DNA of 64,000 nucleotides from a bacterium (GTDB lineage Bacteria > Myxococcota > UBA727 > JAUIJE01), in the NCBI GenBank assembly GCA_030431455.1, contig JAUIJE010000001.1, positions 62,001 to 126,000 on the forward strand, written 5' to 3'. Position numbers and translations under genes: made by a program. Position 1 is the stretch's first letter, and each line of letters begins with the position of its first letter. The notes under the pieces were generated by a model. The model did not search any database. It was given only the letters and a program-made list of their open reading frames with translations, and was not told the DNA's origin. This document shows positions 34,492-44,300 of the stretch, in pieces.

Positions 34492-35106
34492 ATGACCGAC
34501 GAGATCCCGCCGCGGAAGGAGCTGGAAGAGGACCGGGGGTGGCTCGACGCGTTTCGCCGCGGGGATCGCGCCGCGCTTGAGCGCGTTTTTCGCACCTACG
34601 TCGGGGTGGTGATGGTGGTGGCCACCGACGGGTTTGTCGTCGGGGACGGGCGGCGCGCGCCGGGTCTGCCGCCGGATGCGCGGCACGGGTTTGTGCACGA
34701 TGTGTTCATCAAGGCGTTCGCGGATTCGGCCCGTCAGGGGTACGACGGCCTGCGTCCCTATGCCCCATATCTGGTGCAGATCGCGCGGCACGCGTTGGCC
34801 GACCATTGGCGCAAAGCCACCGCCCAAAAGCGCAGCGCGGCGTTTGTCGACCTCGACGCGATCCCGGCGCCGGCGAGTCACGAGCCACTGCCCGACCGCG
34901 TGCTCATCGACGCCGAGACCGACGGCCGGGTGCGGGCGTTTCTCGGGACGCTGTCGCCCGAGGAGCAGCGGTTTGTGCGGTTGCGGTTCGAGCAGGGGCA
35001 GGGCCAAGCCGACGTGGCCTTGGCCCTGGGCGTGACCCGCCACCGGGTGCGGGCGTGGGATGAGGAGATCCGGACGCGTTTCAGGAAGTTTCTGGCCGAC
35101 GGTTGA
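34492..35106 (+). CDS. RNA polymerase sigma factor, ECF-like
   Basis: The ATG at 34492 follows AAAGG by about 9 nt and gives 204 aa; an ATG at 34468 is possible. Region 2 is RGDRAALERVFRTYVGVVMV...FVHDVFIKAF...LVQIARHALADHWRK, and region 4 is LGTLSPEEQRFVRLRFEQGQ with QADVALALGVTRHRVRAWDEEI as the helix-turn-helix. ECF factors control envelope and stress regulons and are held by anti-sigma factors. A single-pass protein at 37114 is a candidate anti-sigma. Confidence 0.82.
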   Translation: MTDEIPPRKELEEDRGWLDAFRRGDRAALERVFRTYVGVVMVVATDGFVVGDGRRAPGLPPDARHGFVHDVFIKAFADSARQGYDGLRPYAPYLVQIARHALADHWRKATAQKRSAAFVDLDAIPAPASHEPLPDRVLIDAETDGRVRAFLGTLSPEEQRFVRLRFEQGQGQADVALALGVTRHRVRAWDEEIRTRFRKFLADG

Positions 35107-35180
35107 GCTTTCGGGCGCGTGGGGGGCTTTTTTCGCCCAAGCTCGCCGGGCCTGCGTAGGGGGCCAAGCAGGAGGTCACG

Positions 35181-37031
35181 ATGGACATGAACACGAATCG
35201 ATGGGCCACCGGCGCGGGCGCCGTGTGGGGTGTGGTCCTGATGCTGGGGACGGTGGGGTGCGACGGGTGGCTCACGATCCCCGACGGGTGTGAGGACGCG
35301 GCGGACTGTTTGGGCTTTTTGCAGTGCGAGGACGGGGCGTGTGTCGACCCGGTGCAGCCGCCCAGCGACGGGGGCCCGGTCGGCGGGTCGCCGGACAGCG
35401 GGGTCAACACGGGGGACGGCGATGGGGATGGAGATGGAGATGGAGATGGGGATGGAGATGGAGATGGAGATGGAGATGGAGATGGAGATGGAGATGGAGA
35501 TGGAGATGGAGATGTGGTGGTGGACGTCGCGGCCGCGAACGTGGCGGCCTGCGAGGCGGCCGAAGACGCGTTGAACGGGGTGTACGCCGCGTGTGGTGTG
35601 CCGCCCACCGTCGATTTGAACTGCCCCGCCTACGCGGTGACGAACGACCTGGACTGCACCGCGCGCTACAGCGGGGTGGCGGATTCCGCGGTCTGTCACC
35701 GCGACGGCACTGTCGATTGGGACTACGGGCCGAGCTGCACCATCGTGGGCGAAGGGGTCGCCGCGGCCAATGTCGCAGCATGTGAGCAAGCCGAGGATGA
35801 CCTGATCACGGCGTACGTCGAATGCGGGCACACCGACTTGCTCGACTTCAACTGCGACACCTACGCCACCGTCAACGATCAGGATTGCACCGACTACTTT
35901 GAAGGCGTCGGGTTGACCGCGACGTGCGACGTGGGCTCGGCGGTGGTGTCGTTTGACTATGGATATGCGTGTCACGACCCAGAATTGGTCAGCGACCCGA
36001 CCTACGCCGCCTTGAACCATGAAGCGTGCCTCGCCGCCCAACAGGCGGTCGATGAGGCCGGCGCGGCGTGCGATTCCAACACCAGCATTTCGTTCGCGTG
36101 CGAGACTTGGGTGACGGCGGGGTACGAGGACTGCACCATCATGTTCCAAGAGATCGCGGCCACGGCGACCTGTGTGGGCGGAAACGTCACCTATGACATT
36201 CAGAACGGCTGTTTTCCGATTGAGGAGTTCGTCGGTGACTTCGGCGACGGCGGGGTGATCGATGACTTCGGCGATGGCGGCGTCATTGGTGGCGGCGGCG
36301 AATCCGATGGGGGGGTGATCGGCGACGGCGGGACGTACCTGGTCGTGGAGTCCGCGGAGGTGTTCCCGTCCGTCGTGTTCGAGGGGGAGGATGCACGGGT
36401 TGTGGCGATCGTGCATTCGAGCAGCGCGGTCTCCGCGGTGAGCTACAAGTGGACGTACGAGGACTTCAACGGGAGCCCGGTCGGCGGCTCGGTGACGGTC
36501 GGGCCCTCGGCCACCGTCACCCCCCTGGGCGGAGACGAGTACTTCGTCGACGTTCCCCACGTGTTCAACCCGTACCAACCATCGGGCGTGTACCTCATGT
36601 CCGACCTCACCCTCCGCAATGAGCAGGCGGTGGTGACGGTGGCGCTCACCACGCCCGCGGCGGTCACCCTCGAGAACAGCTTCGTGGCCACCCCGCCCGT
36701 GATCCAATCCGTCACCCTCGATGACACCAGCGTGCCGGCGGGGGGCAGCACCTCGCTGCGGGTGATCGCCACGTCGACATCACCGCTCCTCGACTGGTAC
36801 TCGTACAACTCCACCAACCCCGAAGACATCTGGATTCAATACCCCACGTCGTTCACCGCGCTGGGCGCGGACCAGCACGAGGTGGTGTTCCCCGTGACCG
36901 TCGATGCTGACACCGTCCCCGGCGCGTGCGGCATCACGCTGCTTTCCGTGTACAACCAAGCGTGGTTGCGGTCGGACCCCTACGAAGTCCTCGTGCCTCT
37001 CACCGTCACCGTCACCGCCCCCGGCGGCTGA
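35181..37031 (+). CDS. Lipoprotein with (Gly-Asp)17 linker and Cys-rich repeats
   Basis: The protein has 616 aa. The lipoprotein signal ends in LMLGTVGC. Then come a short Cys head (DGCEDAADCLGFLQCEDGAC), the GD linker (residues 78-111), and three related units of about 65 residues (ANVAACEAAEDALNGVYAAC..., ANVAACEQAEDDLITAYVEC..., NHEACLAAQQAVDEAGAAC...), each with four or five Cys. The second half has Ig-like beta segments (VVFEGEDARVVAIVHSSSAV). It is probably a surface protein. It lies between the sigma factor and the anti-sigma-like gene, so it may be a target or part of that system. Confidence 0.75.
   Translation: MDMNTNRWATGAGAVWGVVLMLGTVGCDGWLTIPDGCEDAADCLGFLQCEDGACVDPVQPPSDGGPVGGSPDSGVNTGDGDGDGDGDGDGDGDGDGDGDGDGDGDGDGDGDVVVDVAAANVAACEAAEDALNGVYAACGVPPTVDLNCPAYAVTNDLDCTARYSGVADSAVCHRDGTVDWDYGPSCTIVGEGVAAANVAACEQAEDDLITAYVECGHTDLLDFNCDTYATVNDQDCTDYFEGVGLTATCDVGSAVVSFDYGYACHDPELVSDPTYAALNHEACLAAQQAVDEAGAACDSNTSISFACETWVTAGYEDCTIMFQEIAATATCVGGNVTYDIQNGCFPIEEFVGDFGDGGVIDDFGDGGVIGGGGESDGGVIGDGGTYLVVESAEVFPSVVFEGEDARVVAIVHSSSAVSAVSYKWTYEDFNGSPVGGSVTVGPSATVTPLGGDEYFVDVPHVFNPYQPSGVYLMSDLTLRNEQAVVTVALTTPAAVTLENSFVATPPVIQSVTLDDTSVPAGGSTSLRVIATSTSPLLDWYSYNSTNPEDIWIQYPTSFTALGADQHEVVFPVTVDADTVPGACGITLLSVYNQAWLRSDPYEVLVPLTVTVTAPGG
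35412..35513 (+). repeat. Hexanucleotide repeat encoding (Gly-Asp)17
   Basis: 102 bp of GGN-GAT/GAC codons, mostly GATGGA, inside the lipoprotein gene. The unit is 6 bp, so copy-number change keeps the reading frame. Confidence 0.9.
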
Positions 37032-37113
37032 CGGACGCCCCGCCGGCCTTTGCGTGAGCGAGGGCCGGCCTCCGATGGTTGAGCGCTCTTCCCCATTCTT
37101 TCCCGAGTCACCG

Positions 37114-37668
37114 ATGACCGACCCCCAGCAAAGCCCCGATGACCTCGACCGCGCCTTGGCCCGCGGGGGCGTCAGCGGTCCTGAAGCCGATGCGATGTGG
37201 GCCTCCATCGACGCCACCCTCGATGCCCAGGCCGGGCCCGCGTCCCCCTCGTTGTGGGACCGCGTGCGGGCCTGGCCGCTCGGGGTCCGGCTCGCCGCCG
37301 GCTTGGCCCCCTTGGCCGCCGCGCTGGTCTTCATGGTGGTGGGGTCCGAACCCAACGGGTTTCAACCCCGGGGGCCTGATTCTTCCCTGCCCCACCTGCT
37401 CGCCACCTGCGGGTCGGCGGAGTCACCCTGTCACGTCGGCGAACGTGTGTTTCTCAAGGTCGTGGGGGGCGCCCGGGACCAAGACGTGGCGGTTCAGGTC
37501 GCCGGGCACGACGACGGCTCGCTGTTCGCGGGCCGGCTGGGCGCGGGCGAGACCACCCCCCTGACCCAGGCGCTGGTGCCCGAGGTGTCCGACACCGCCG
37601 CGGGCATCACCGTCACGGTCCGTGGCCCCGCCGGCGAGACCCAGTTGCATTTGGAGGTGCGCCCATGA
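37114..37668 (+). CDS. Single-pass membrane protein, candidate anti-sigma factor
   Basis: From the ATG at 37114 the protein has 184 aa; an ATG at 37075 would add 13. A helical cytoplasmic part (SPDDLDRALARGGVSGPEAD, ADAMWASIDATLDAQ) leads to one membrane helix (LAAGLAPLAAALVFMVVG) and a beta-rich outer domain with two Cys (LLATCGSAESPCHVGERVFL). This topology fits anti-sigma factors, though no zinc motif is seen. It overlaps the caspase-like gene by 4 nt. The anti-sigma role is inferred from context. Confidence 0.6.
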   Translation: MTDPQQSPDDLDRALARGGVSGPEADAMWASIDATLDAQAGPASPSLWDRVRAWPLGVRLAAGLAPLAAALVFMVVGSEPNGFQPRGPDSSLPHLLATCGSAESPCHVGERVFLKVVGGARDQDVAVQVAGHDDGSLFAGRLGAGETTPLTQALVPEVSDTAAGITVTVRGPAGETQLHLEVRP

Positions 37669-39119
37669 TCGCCGCCGCTTTGACCGCCCTGGTGACCTCG
37701 CTCGGCACCGCCGGGGCCGCGCCGTATGTGATCGCGATCGGGGTCAACGACCCGGGGCGGGACCGCGTGGCCCCGCTGCAGTTCGCGGACGATGACGCGG
37801 CCGAGGCAGTGGCATTGTTCGGGGCCCGGGCCAAGGCCACCTACCTGCACACCATCCTCGACCGAGACTCCCGGGAGCGGCACCAGGCGTTGGCCCCCGC
37901 GGCGCGGCCCTTGACCCTCCAAGCGGTGCGCGACAGCGTGGCCGACCTGCGGTCCCGCATCGATGCCGACGTCGGCCGGGGCGAGTCCCCGCAGGTCATC
38001 GTGTGGCTCGCCGGACACGGCGTTTACGACGACGACGGCCACATCTCGGTGCCGCTCAACCGGGACGAGCGCCTCACCGCGACCTCGCTCACCGACATCC
38101 TCATCGAGCCATTGGCCCGGGCCCATCGCATCCATCTGGTGCTCGACACCTGCTTCGCCGGCGGCTTGCTCGGCAGCCGGGCCCAGACCGAATCCGTGCC
38201 GCCGGCCGAGGTCGAGCGCGCGTTCGCGGCGATTTCGCCTCGAAGGTTTGACAACGTGGGCGTGTTCTTGGGCTCCACCGCGAGCACCCGGTCGTTCGAG
38301 TGGACCGAGATTTCGTCGGGGGTGTTCAGCGCGGTCCTGCGCGCGGGCATGCGGGGCGCGGCCGACGCCGACGGGGGCGGGACCGTCCGCTATTCAGAGT
38401 TGTCCGCGTTCGCCACCGCCGCGGCCGAGGGGGTGCGGGTGCCCGAGGCGCGCCCCCGGGTGCGGGCCCTGTCGCCCCGGTTGGAGGGGGACGCGCCCAT
38501 CGCGCAGAAAGATTGGCTCGGCGACACCGCCACGTTGCGGGGGGACTTCGCCAGCCTCGGCACCGTGCACATCCTCGACGACACCGGGCGCTGGCTTTTG
38601 GCCAGCCACTTTGAGCCCGGGTTCGTGCCCGAGCTGTGGCTGCCCAAAGACCGGGCCTTGTTTTTGCGGGCCCGGGGCCAGGACCATGCCCTCGTCGTCG
38701 AGGCGGGCGGGGCGTTCGCCATCGGGCCGGCCGCCCCGCACGCGACCGGCACGCGCTCTTTGATGTCGGATGCGCTGCGCACGGGGCTGTTCAGCGCGAC
38801 CTTCGGCCCGACCTATTGGCGCGGGTACCGGGCCGCGCTCACCGTGCCCGCGCCCCCGGCCGTCGACGACGCAGGGACCGAACGGGGGGCGTTCCTGGCC
38901 TTCGGTTTGGCCGGGGCCGCGGGTGGGGCCGCGGCGGTGGCGGGGCTCTGTGCGGTCGGCGCGGGCGGCACCTGGTGGGCGTTCACGCAGGAGCACCGGC
39001 AGGTCCCGGCCTTGAACCTCCTGCGCAACGCGACCGTGCTCGTCGGGGTCGGTCTCGGGCACGTGGTGGTGGCCACCGCGCTCGCGGGCACGGCCACGGT
39101 GCTCGCGGTGGCGGAGTAG
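37665..39119 (+). CDS. Exported caspase-like (peptidase C14) protein
   Basis: The protein has 484 aa. A signal peptide (MIAAALTALVTSLGTAGAA) precedes a caspase fold: VIAIGVNDPG, the catalytic His 118 in VWLAGHGVYDDD, and Cys 163 in LVLDTCFAGG, followed by FLGSTASTRSFEW. The C-terminus has two membrane helices (LAFGLAGAAGGAAAVAGLCA and LVGVGLGHVVVATALAGTAT). The protease domain would thus be outside the cytoplasm and anchored at its C-terminus. Bacterial caspase homologues cleave after Arg/Lys or Asp and often act in stress or cell-death systems. It is coupled to the anti-sigma-like gene. Confidence 0.85.
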   Translation: MIAAALTALVTSLGTAGAAPYVIAIGVNDPGRDRVAPLQFADDDAAEAVALFGARAKATYLHTILDRDSRERHQALAPAARPLTLQAVRDSVADLRSRIDADVGRGESPQVIVWLAGHGVYDDDGHISVPLNRDERLTATSLTDILIEPLARAHRIHLVLDTCFAGGLLGSRAQTESVPPAEVERAFAAISPRRFDNVGVFLGSTASTRSFEWTEISSGVFSAVLRAGMRGAADADGGGTVRYSELSAFATAAAEGVRVPEARPRVRALSPRLEGDAPIAQKDWLGDTATLRGDFASLGTVHILDDTGRWLLASHFEPGFVPELWLPKDRALFLRARGQDHALVVEAGGAFAIGPAAPHATGTRSLMSDALRTGLFSATFGPTYWRGYRAALTVPAPPAVDDAGTERGAFLAFGLAGAAGGAAAVAGLCAVGAGGTWWAFTQEHRQVPALNLLRNATVLVGVGLGHVVVATALAGTATVLAVAE

Positions 39120-39162
39120 GGCGGACGGGCGCGCGCGGTCCGCAAACGCTACAGTGCGACGC

Positions 39163-39930
39163 ATGTCGCGCGCCACGCTGTTCGTCTCGCTCCTCGTCTT
39201 GCTCTCCGCGTGCGGCAGCGAGCTCGACCACCAAGCGTCCGACGACCCGGCCATCACCTTGTGCGTCAACGGGGCCGGTGGGGCCAACCACCCGGGCAAC
39301 GCCGTCGTGACCGAGCTCTGTGAGCAGCTCCCCGGTCTCATCCGCGCCTGCCCGGCCGACGACGACTGCCGCGCGACCTTTCGGTTCACCGAGACCACCG
39401 CCGCGGCCGACGCGCTCGCCTCGACCATCCTCGCGCGCCGCGGTGCGGGGCAGGCCATCGGGCCCGTGTCCCTGGTCGGCTACTCCTACGGCGCGGTGAA
39501 CATCGTCGAGCAGATCTTGCCCACCTTCCTCGCCAACCAGAGCGTGGACCAGAACGATCGCGTCATCGATCGCGTGGTGCTCATCGACCCGTTTCGCCCG
39601 CTGATCGCGGACCCGTTGAAGGTGCCGCTGGGGGTCCGCCACGTGTGGTCCTACCGGCACTCGGTCGCGCCGCCCGACGACTGCTCGGCGCGGCCGCTGC
39701 AGCGCGGGTACCAGGGCGCGGCGATCTCCTGCCTCACCTCGTCCCGGTGCCTCGACTACGATTTTACCCTCATCGATGAGGCGGTCGACCACTGCACGGT
39801 CACCGATCGCGCCCGGCCCGCGGCGCTGACCAACATCCTCACCGGCGCCGACGAGCGGCACCACGATCTGCCGGCCCCGCGCGACGCCGCGGCCACGCCG
39901 CATGCGGCTGCGGCCGCGACCCCCGGTTGA
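39163..39930 (+). CDS. Lipoprotein with alpha/beta hydrolase-like motif
   Basis: The ATG at 39163 gives 255 aa with a lipoprotein signal (TLFVSLLVLLSACGS). A nucleophile-elbow-like motif GYSYGAVNIVEQIL sits after VSLV, and RVVLIDPFRPLI follows, as in lipases and thioesterases. A string of Cys (LCVNG, LCEQL, RACPADDDCR, SCLTSSRCLD) suggests disulfides. The C-terminus is Ala/His-rich. It begins 43 nt after the caspase-like gene and could share its transcript. Confidence 0.65.
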   Translation: MSRATLFVSLLVLLSACGSELDHQASDDPAITLCVNGAGGANHPGNAVVTELCEQLPGLIRACPADDDCRATFRFTETTAAADALASTILARRGAGQAIGPVSLVGYSYGAVNIVEQILPTFLANQSVDQNDRVIDRVVLIDPFRPLIADPLKVPLGVRHVWSYRHSVAPPDDCSARPLQRGYQGAAISCLTSSRCLDYDFTLIDEAVDHCTVTDRARPAALTNILTGADERHHDLPAPRDAAATPHAAAAATPG

Positions 39931-39965
39931 GGGCTCTAACGCAGTGCGCTAAAGGGCTCTGACGC
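39931..39965 (+). promoter_or_regulatory. Direct repeat upstream of amt (candidate operator)
   Basis: GGGCTCTAACGC (39931-39942) and GGGCTCTGACGC (39954-39965) differ at one base and start 23 bp apart, about two helical turns. They end 26 bp before the amt start, so a bound dimer would overlap the promoter or leader. The factor is unknown. Confidence 0.4.
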
Positions 39966-39991
39966 GTCGCGTTGGCGCCGTGGGGAGCACG

Positions 39992-41197
39992 ATGAGCATG
40001 GCAGAACCAGACAGTACTCTTTTTGTGGTCAACAACATCTGGATGCTGGTGGCGACCCTTTTGGTCTTCATCATGCACCTCGGGTTCGCCGCCCTCACCC
40101 GCTCCAAGAACACCGTCAACATCCTGTTCAAGAACGTCTCGATCATCTCCATTGGGCTTTTGACCTACGCGGTCATCGGCTTTTCCCTGATGTACCCCGG
40201 CGAGGCCTACAAAGGCGGCGTGTTCGGCTTTGCCGGTTTTTGGATCGGCACCGACGCCGCCGGCCTCACCGCCGCCTACAACCCCGGTTACACCTACTGG
40301 ACCGACTTTTTGTTCCAAGGGATGTTCGCCGCCACCGCCGCCACCATCATCTCCGGCGCGGTGGCCGAGCGGGTGAAGCTCGGCAGTTTTTTGCTCTTCG
40401 CCACGCTCTACGTCGCCCTCATCTACCCCATCGTGGGCATGTGGCATTGGGGCGGCGGCTTTTTGAACGCGTGGGGATTTTACGATTTCGCCGGCTCCAC
40501 CATCGTGCACGGGGTCGGCGGCTGGGGCGCACTGGCCGGGGTGCTCGTCATCGGCCCGCGCCTCGGCAAATATGGCAAGCGGAACAAACCCTTGCTCGGT
40601 CACAACCTCCCGCTTGCCACCATTGGCGCGTTCTTGTTGTGGTTTGGGTGGTACGGCTTCAACGGGGGGTCGGTGCTGTCGGCCGACCCGGGCAAAGTGT
40701 CGTTGGTGTTCGTGACCACGTCGTTGGGCGCGGCCGCGGGGGTCGCCGGCGCGGGGCTTTTGACCAACTTCATGCAGCACAAGCCGGACCTGACCATGGT
40801 GCTCAACGGCGCGCTCGCGGGCCTGGTGGGCATCACCGCCAGCGCCGACATCGTGACCCCGGCGGAGGCGGTGCTGATCGGTCTCATCGCGGGGGCGGTG
40901 GTGGTGCCGGCGGTGCTCGGTCTCGAACGCCTGCGGCTCGATGACCCGGTGGGCGCGATCAGCGTGCACCTCGTGAGCGGGGTGTGGGGCACGTTGGCGG
41001 CCGGGTTGTTCGGCGACGGTACGTCATTCTGGAAACAGCTGGGGGGCGTGGCGCTCGTCGGGGGGTTCTGTTTTTCCACCAGCTTTGCCCTGTTTTGGGT
41101 GATCAAAAAGACCATCGGCATTCGGGTCAGCCCCGACGAAGAACGCGAAGGCCTCGACTACGCCGAGCACGGGATGCGCGCGTACGGGGACCTGTAG
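39992..41197 (+). CDS. amt: Ammonium transporter (Amt family)
   Basis: The ATG at 39992, with GGGGAG 4 nt upstream, gives 401 aa and about 11 membrane helices. Amt proteins conduct ammonium across the inner membrane. Motifs: FAATAATIISGAVAERVKL, GGWGALAGVLVIGPR, LLWFGWYGFNGGS, and DDPVGAISVHLVSGVWGTLA with the pore His. The C-terminal tail (DEEREGLDYAEHGMRAY) is the conserved gate-contact region. No glnK gene follows, unlike in many bacteria. It is preceded by a direct repeat that may regulate it. Confidence 0.95.
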   Translation: MSMAEPDSTLFVVNNIWMLVATLLVFIMHLGFAALTRSKNTVNILFKNVSIISIGLLTYAVIGFSLMYPGEAYKGGVFGFAGFWIGTDAAGLTAAYNPGYTYWTDFLFQGMFAATAATIISGAVAERVKLGSFLLFATLYVALIYPIVGMWHWGGGFLNAWGFYDFAGSTIVHGVGGWGALAGVLVIGPRLGKYGKRNKPLLGHNLPLATIGAFLLWFGWYGFNGGSVLSADPGKVSLVFVTTSLGAAAGVAGAGLLTNFMQHKPDLTMVLNGALAGLVGITASADIVTPAEAVLIGLIAGAVVVPAVLGLERLRLDDPVGAISVHLVSGVWGTLAAGLFGDGTSFWKQLGGVALVGGFCFSTSFALFWVIKKTIGIRVSPDEEREGLDYAEHGMRAYGDL

Positions 41198-41378
41198 GCG
41201 GGTGGGGCTACGGCACAGCCCGCGCGTCTGTGACCGGTGCGGGGCCACAGCTTGCGGTCCCACACGGTGTGACGGGGTGACGGCCGGCGCGGTCTGAAAC
41301 GGCGCCCGACGTCCGGTGCACACATCGACGGCGGACGCCGGCCGCGCGTAGAATCATCGCTCTTCTCGTGGGGGGCGA

Positions 41379-44300
41379 ATGGATCGACGCGCAAAAAAAA
41401 GCAGACGGTGGTGGGCCATGGTGGCGCTCTTTTGGTGCGGTACCGCTGCAGCGCAGTTCAACGTGGCGCACCTGACCATGGACACGCTGGACAGTCCTGG
41501 TGCCGAATTCGACGCCTACGACTTGAACGAGGCGGGCCAGGTCGTCGGCCAGGGCTACCCCAGCGTGTGCGGCGAGTGCCTCGGGGGCCGCGCCATCGGG
41601 TGGCACCAAGGCACCGCCACCGTCATCGGCATCCCCGACGACATCATCTTCGCGGACTCCGCGGCGTTCGCGGTCAACAACCTGGGGCAGGCGGGGGGCT
41701 TTCACGCCTACGTCCTCGAGGGACCGGGGGGCTGCTACAACGCGGGGTGTTCGTTCAACCCCTCGGCCAACTGCCGCACCCTGGTGTGTGGCAGCAACGG
41801 CGTCACCTACGACAACGCCTGTTACGCGTCGGTCGATGGGGCAGGGGTGGATTTCCACGGGTCGTGTCAGGCAGGCCCGGGGTGTGACACGAACGAAGAC
41901 TGTCAATTCGGGCCGAGCACCGAGGACAACTTCTGTTTCGGCAACGACTTCTGCGTCAGTCCCGACGCCCAGGACACGTGCTTGGCCTTCGACTGTCGCT
42001 TCGGGCCGGATGTGACCGCCTACCACAGCACGGTGTTTTTCCAGGGCGAGCGCGAGGACTGGGGCTCGTTGGCGGACGACGTCTGGGACGACCCCGGCGA
42101 CGGGGCGATCATCGCGATCAACGACACCGGGCAGGTGGCCGCGGTCGACTACGACCTGAACGACTTCTCGACCCGGGCGTATCTCGCCGGCCTCCCCGAC
42201 GGCGGCATCCCCGTCGGGTACGGCTTGGGGTACGACGAGCCGTTCGACATCAACAGCAACGGTTGGATCGTGGGCGCGGGGACCAACCCATTGGGGGACA
42301 CCACGGGCTGGGTCGAAGACTTCAACGGCGGGGCCCACGACATCGGGACCCTCGGCGGCAACTTCAGCGAGGCCCGCGGCATCAACGACCTCGGCCAGGT
42401 GGTGGGCTTGGCCCAGACCACCAGCGGCGAGACCCACGCCTTTGTCCTCGAGCAGGGCCCGGGGGGCGTGTGGTTTGCCGACGACGACAACGACGGGGCC
42501 AACGACCTCATGGTCGACCTCGGCACCCTGGGCGGCACCTTCGCGGAGGCCAACGCGATCAACAACCTCGGGCAGGTGGTGGGCGAAGCCGCGCTCGCGG
42601 ACGGCAACCCCGCCGCGTTCATTTGGTTGCCCACCGACGCTCTCGGCATGACCGCGGGCATGCACGACCTGAGCGCCTTCGTGCCCGACGAGTACATCTC
42701 CCGCGCGGTGGCGATCAACGACGGCAGCATGGTGCTCGCCGACCACTACCTCTTCACCCCCAACGGCTACGTGCCCCCCGACCCACCCAGCTATGCCCCA
42801 TTCATCACCGGGACCAACCACCCGTGGGTTCCCGAGTTTGGCGAGCCGGTCAACCTGTTCACCGGCGAACTCGTCGAACGTCCCGCGCCGGACATCGACC
42901 TCGGCGGCCCCCTCCCGGTCACCTTGCAACGTTTCTACGCGTCGGGCCTGGACGATGACGTGCGGAGAGGATCCCTCGGGCTCGACTGGCGCCACAACCA
43001 CGAATGGACCCTCACCGTCGAGGGCGACGACGCCACGGTGGTGGACTCGACGGGACGAAGGTTCGCCTTCGTGGACGACGCCGGTACCTGGGTGCCCGCG
43101 GGCTTGTCCCCCGCGCCGTTCGCGTTGGTGGCGGAGGGCAACGACCACGTGTTCTACCATGCCCTCACCGGACTGCGGTACCGCTTCGACGACGCGTTCC
43201 GTTTGGTCGAGGTGGCGGACTTCCTCGGCCACGCCCTGACCTTGACCTGGGAAAACGGCGCCCTGCGGTTTGTGTCCGACGGCCTCGGCCGCACCATCGA
43301 GCTGTTCACCGTGGGGGGCGTGTTGCTGGGCGCCAGCGGGACGGCGGTGCACGCGGATGATCCGATGCCGACATCGATCAGCGCCACCTATACCCAGTTC
43401 GACGATCAGCTGACGTCGGCCGGGCCCGGTGGCGCGCCGATGTCGTATGTCTACGACCCCGCGGAGCGGGGCCAGCTCTCGGAGATTCGCGATGGGGGCG
43501 GGGCGTTGATCGTGGCCAACGTGTACGACGGGTCCGGCCGCGTCATCGAACAGACCGACGGCGACGGCAACACCGTCAGCTATGCCTATTTCACCGATCG
43601 CACCGAGGTCACCGAGCGCGCCGATGACACCACCGTGTTCGAATGGGCCGACGGCGCGCTCGCGGCCACGGTCGATGCCGACGGCCGCCGCACCGACTAC
43701 GGATACGACGCGCAGGGGCGGCGGGTGTCGATCACCTCGCCGTCGGGGGGCGTGACCACCATCGGCTATGACGACGAGACCGGGCAGGTCAGCGACATGT
43801 CCTGGCCGGACGGCACCTCCGCGAGCTGGACCTGGACCCCGCGCGACGTGCTCGGCCTCGTGGTGCCGCAGCTTTCGTCGCGCACCTTCCCCGACGGAAC
43901 CACGGAGAGCTACACCTACGCCCCCGACGGCACCCTCAGCACGCTCACCGACCAAGGGGGCGGGACCTGGACGTTCACCTGGGACGCGGGGCGACCCACC
44001 GGGGTGCAAAACCCGGCCGGCGCGACCTGGACCACGGCGTGGACCGATGGGCGCATCAGCGGCCTGACGTCGCCGGACGGCGGCAATTATGTCCTCGCCT
44101 TCGGCGCCGGGGGACAGACCACGACCGTCACCGCCCCCGACGACTCCGTCATCACCCAGTTCCCGGGTCTGCACCACGGGCCCGGTCAGGTCCTCGCGGT
44201 CGACGCGACCGGGGCCGCCGACCTGGTGCTCACCCTGCGCTACGACGAGAACAACCGCCTGTTCGAACAAGAGCTGGTCGGGGGGGGCGTGCGCCGCTTC

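Noticed and set aside
35412..35513. Possible CRISPR or tandem-repeat array
   Set aside because: The repeat is a coding 6-bp unit without spacers, encoding Gly-Asp in frame.
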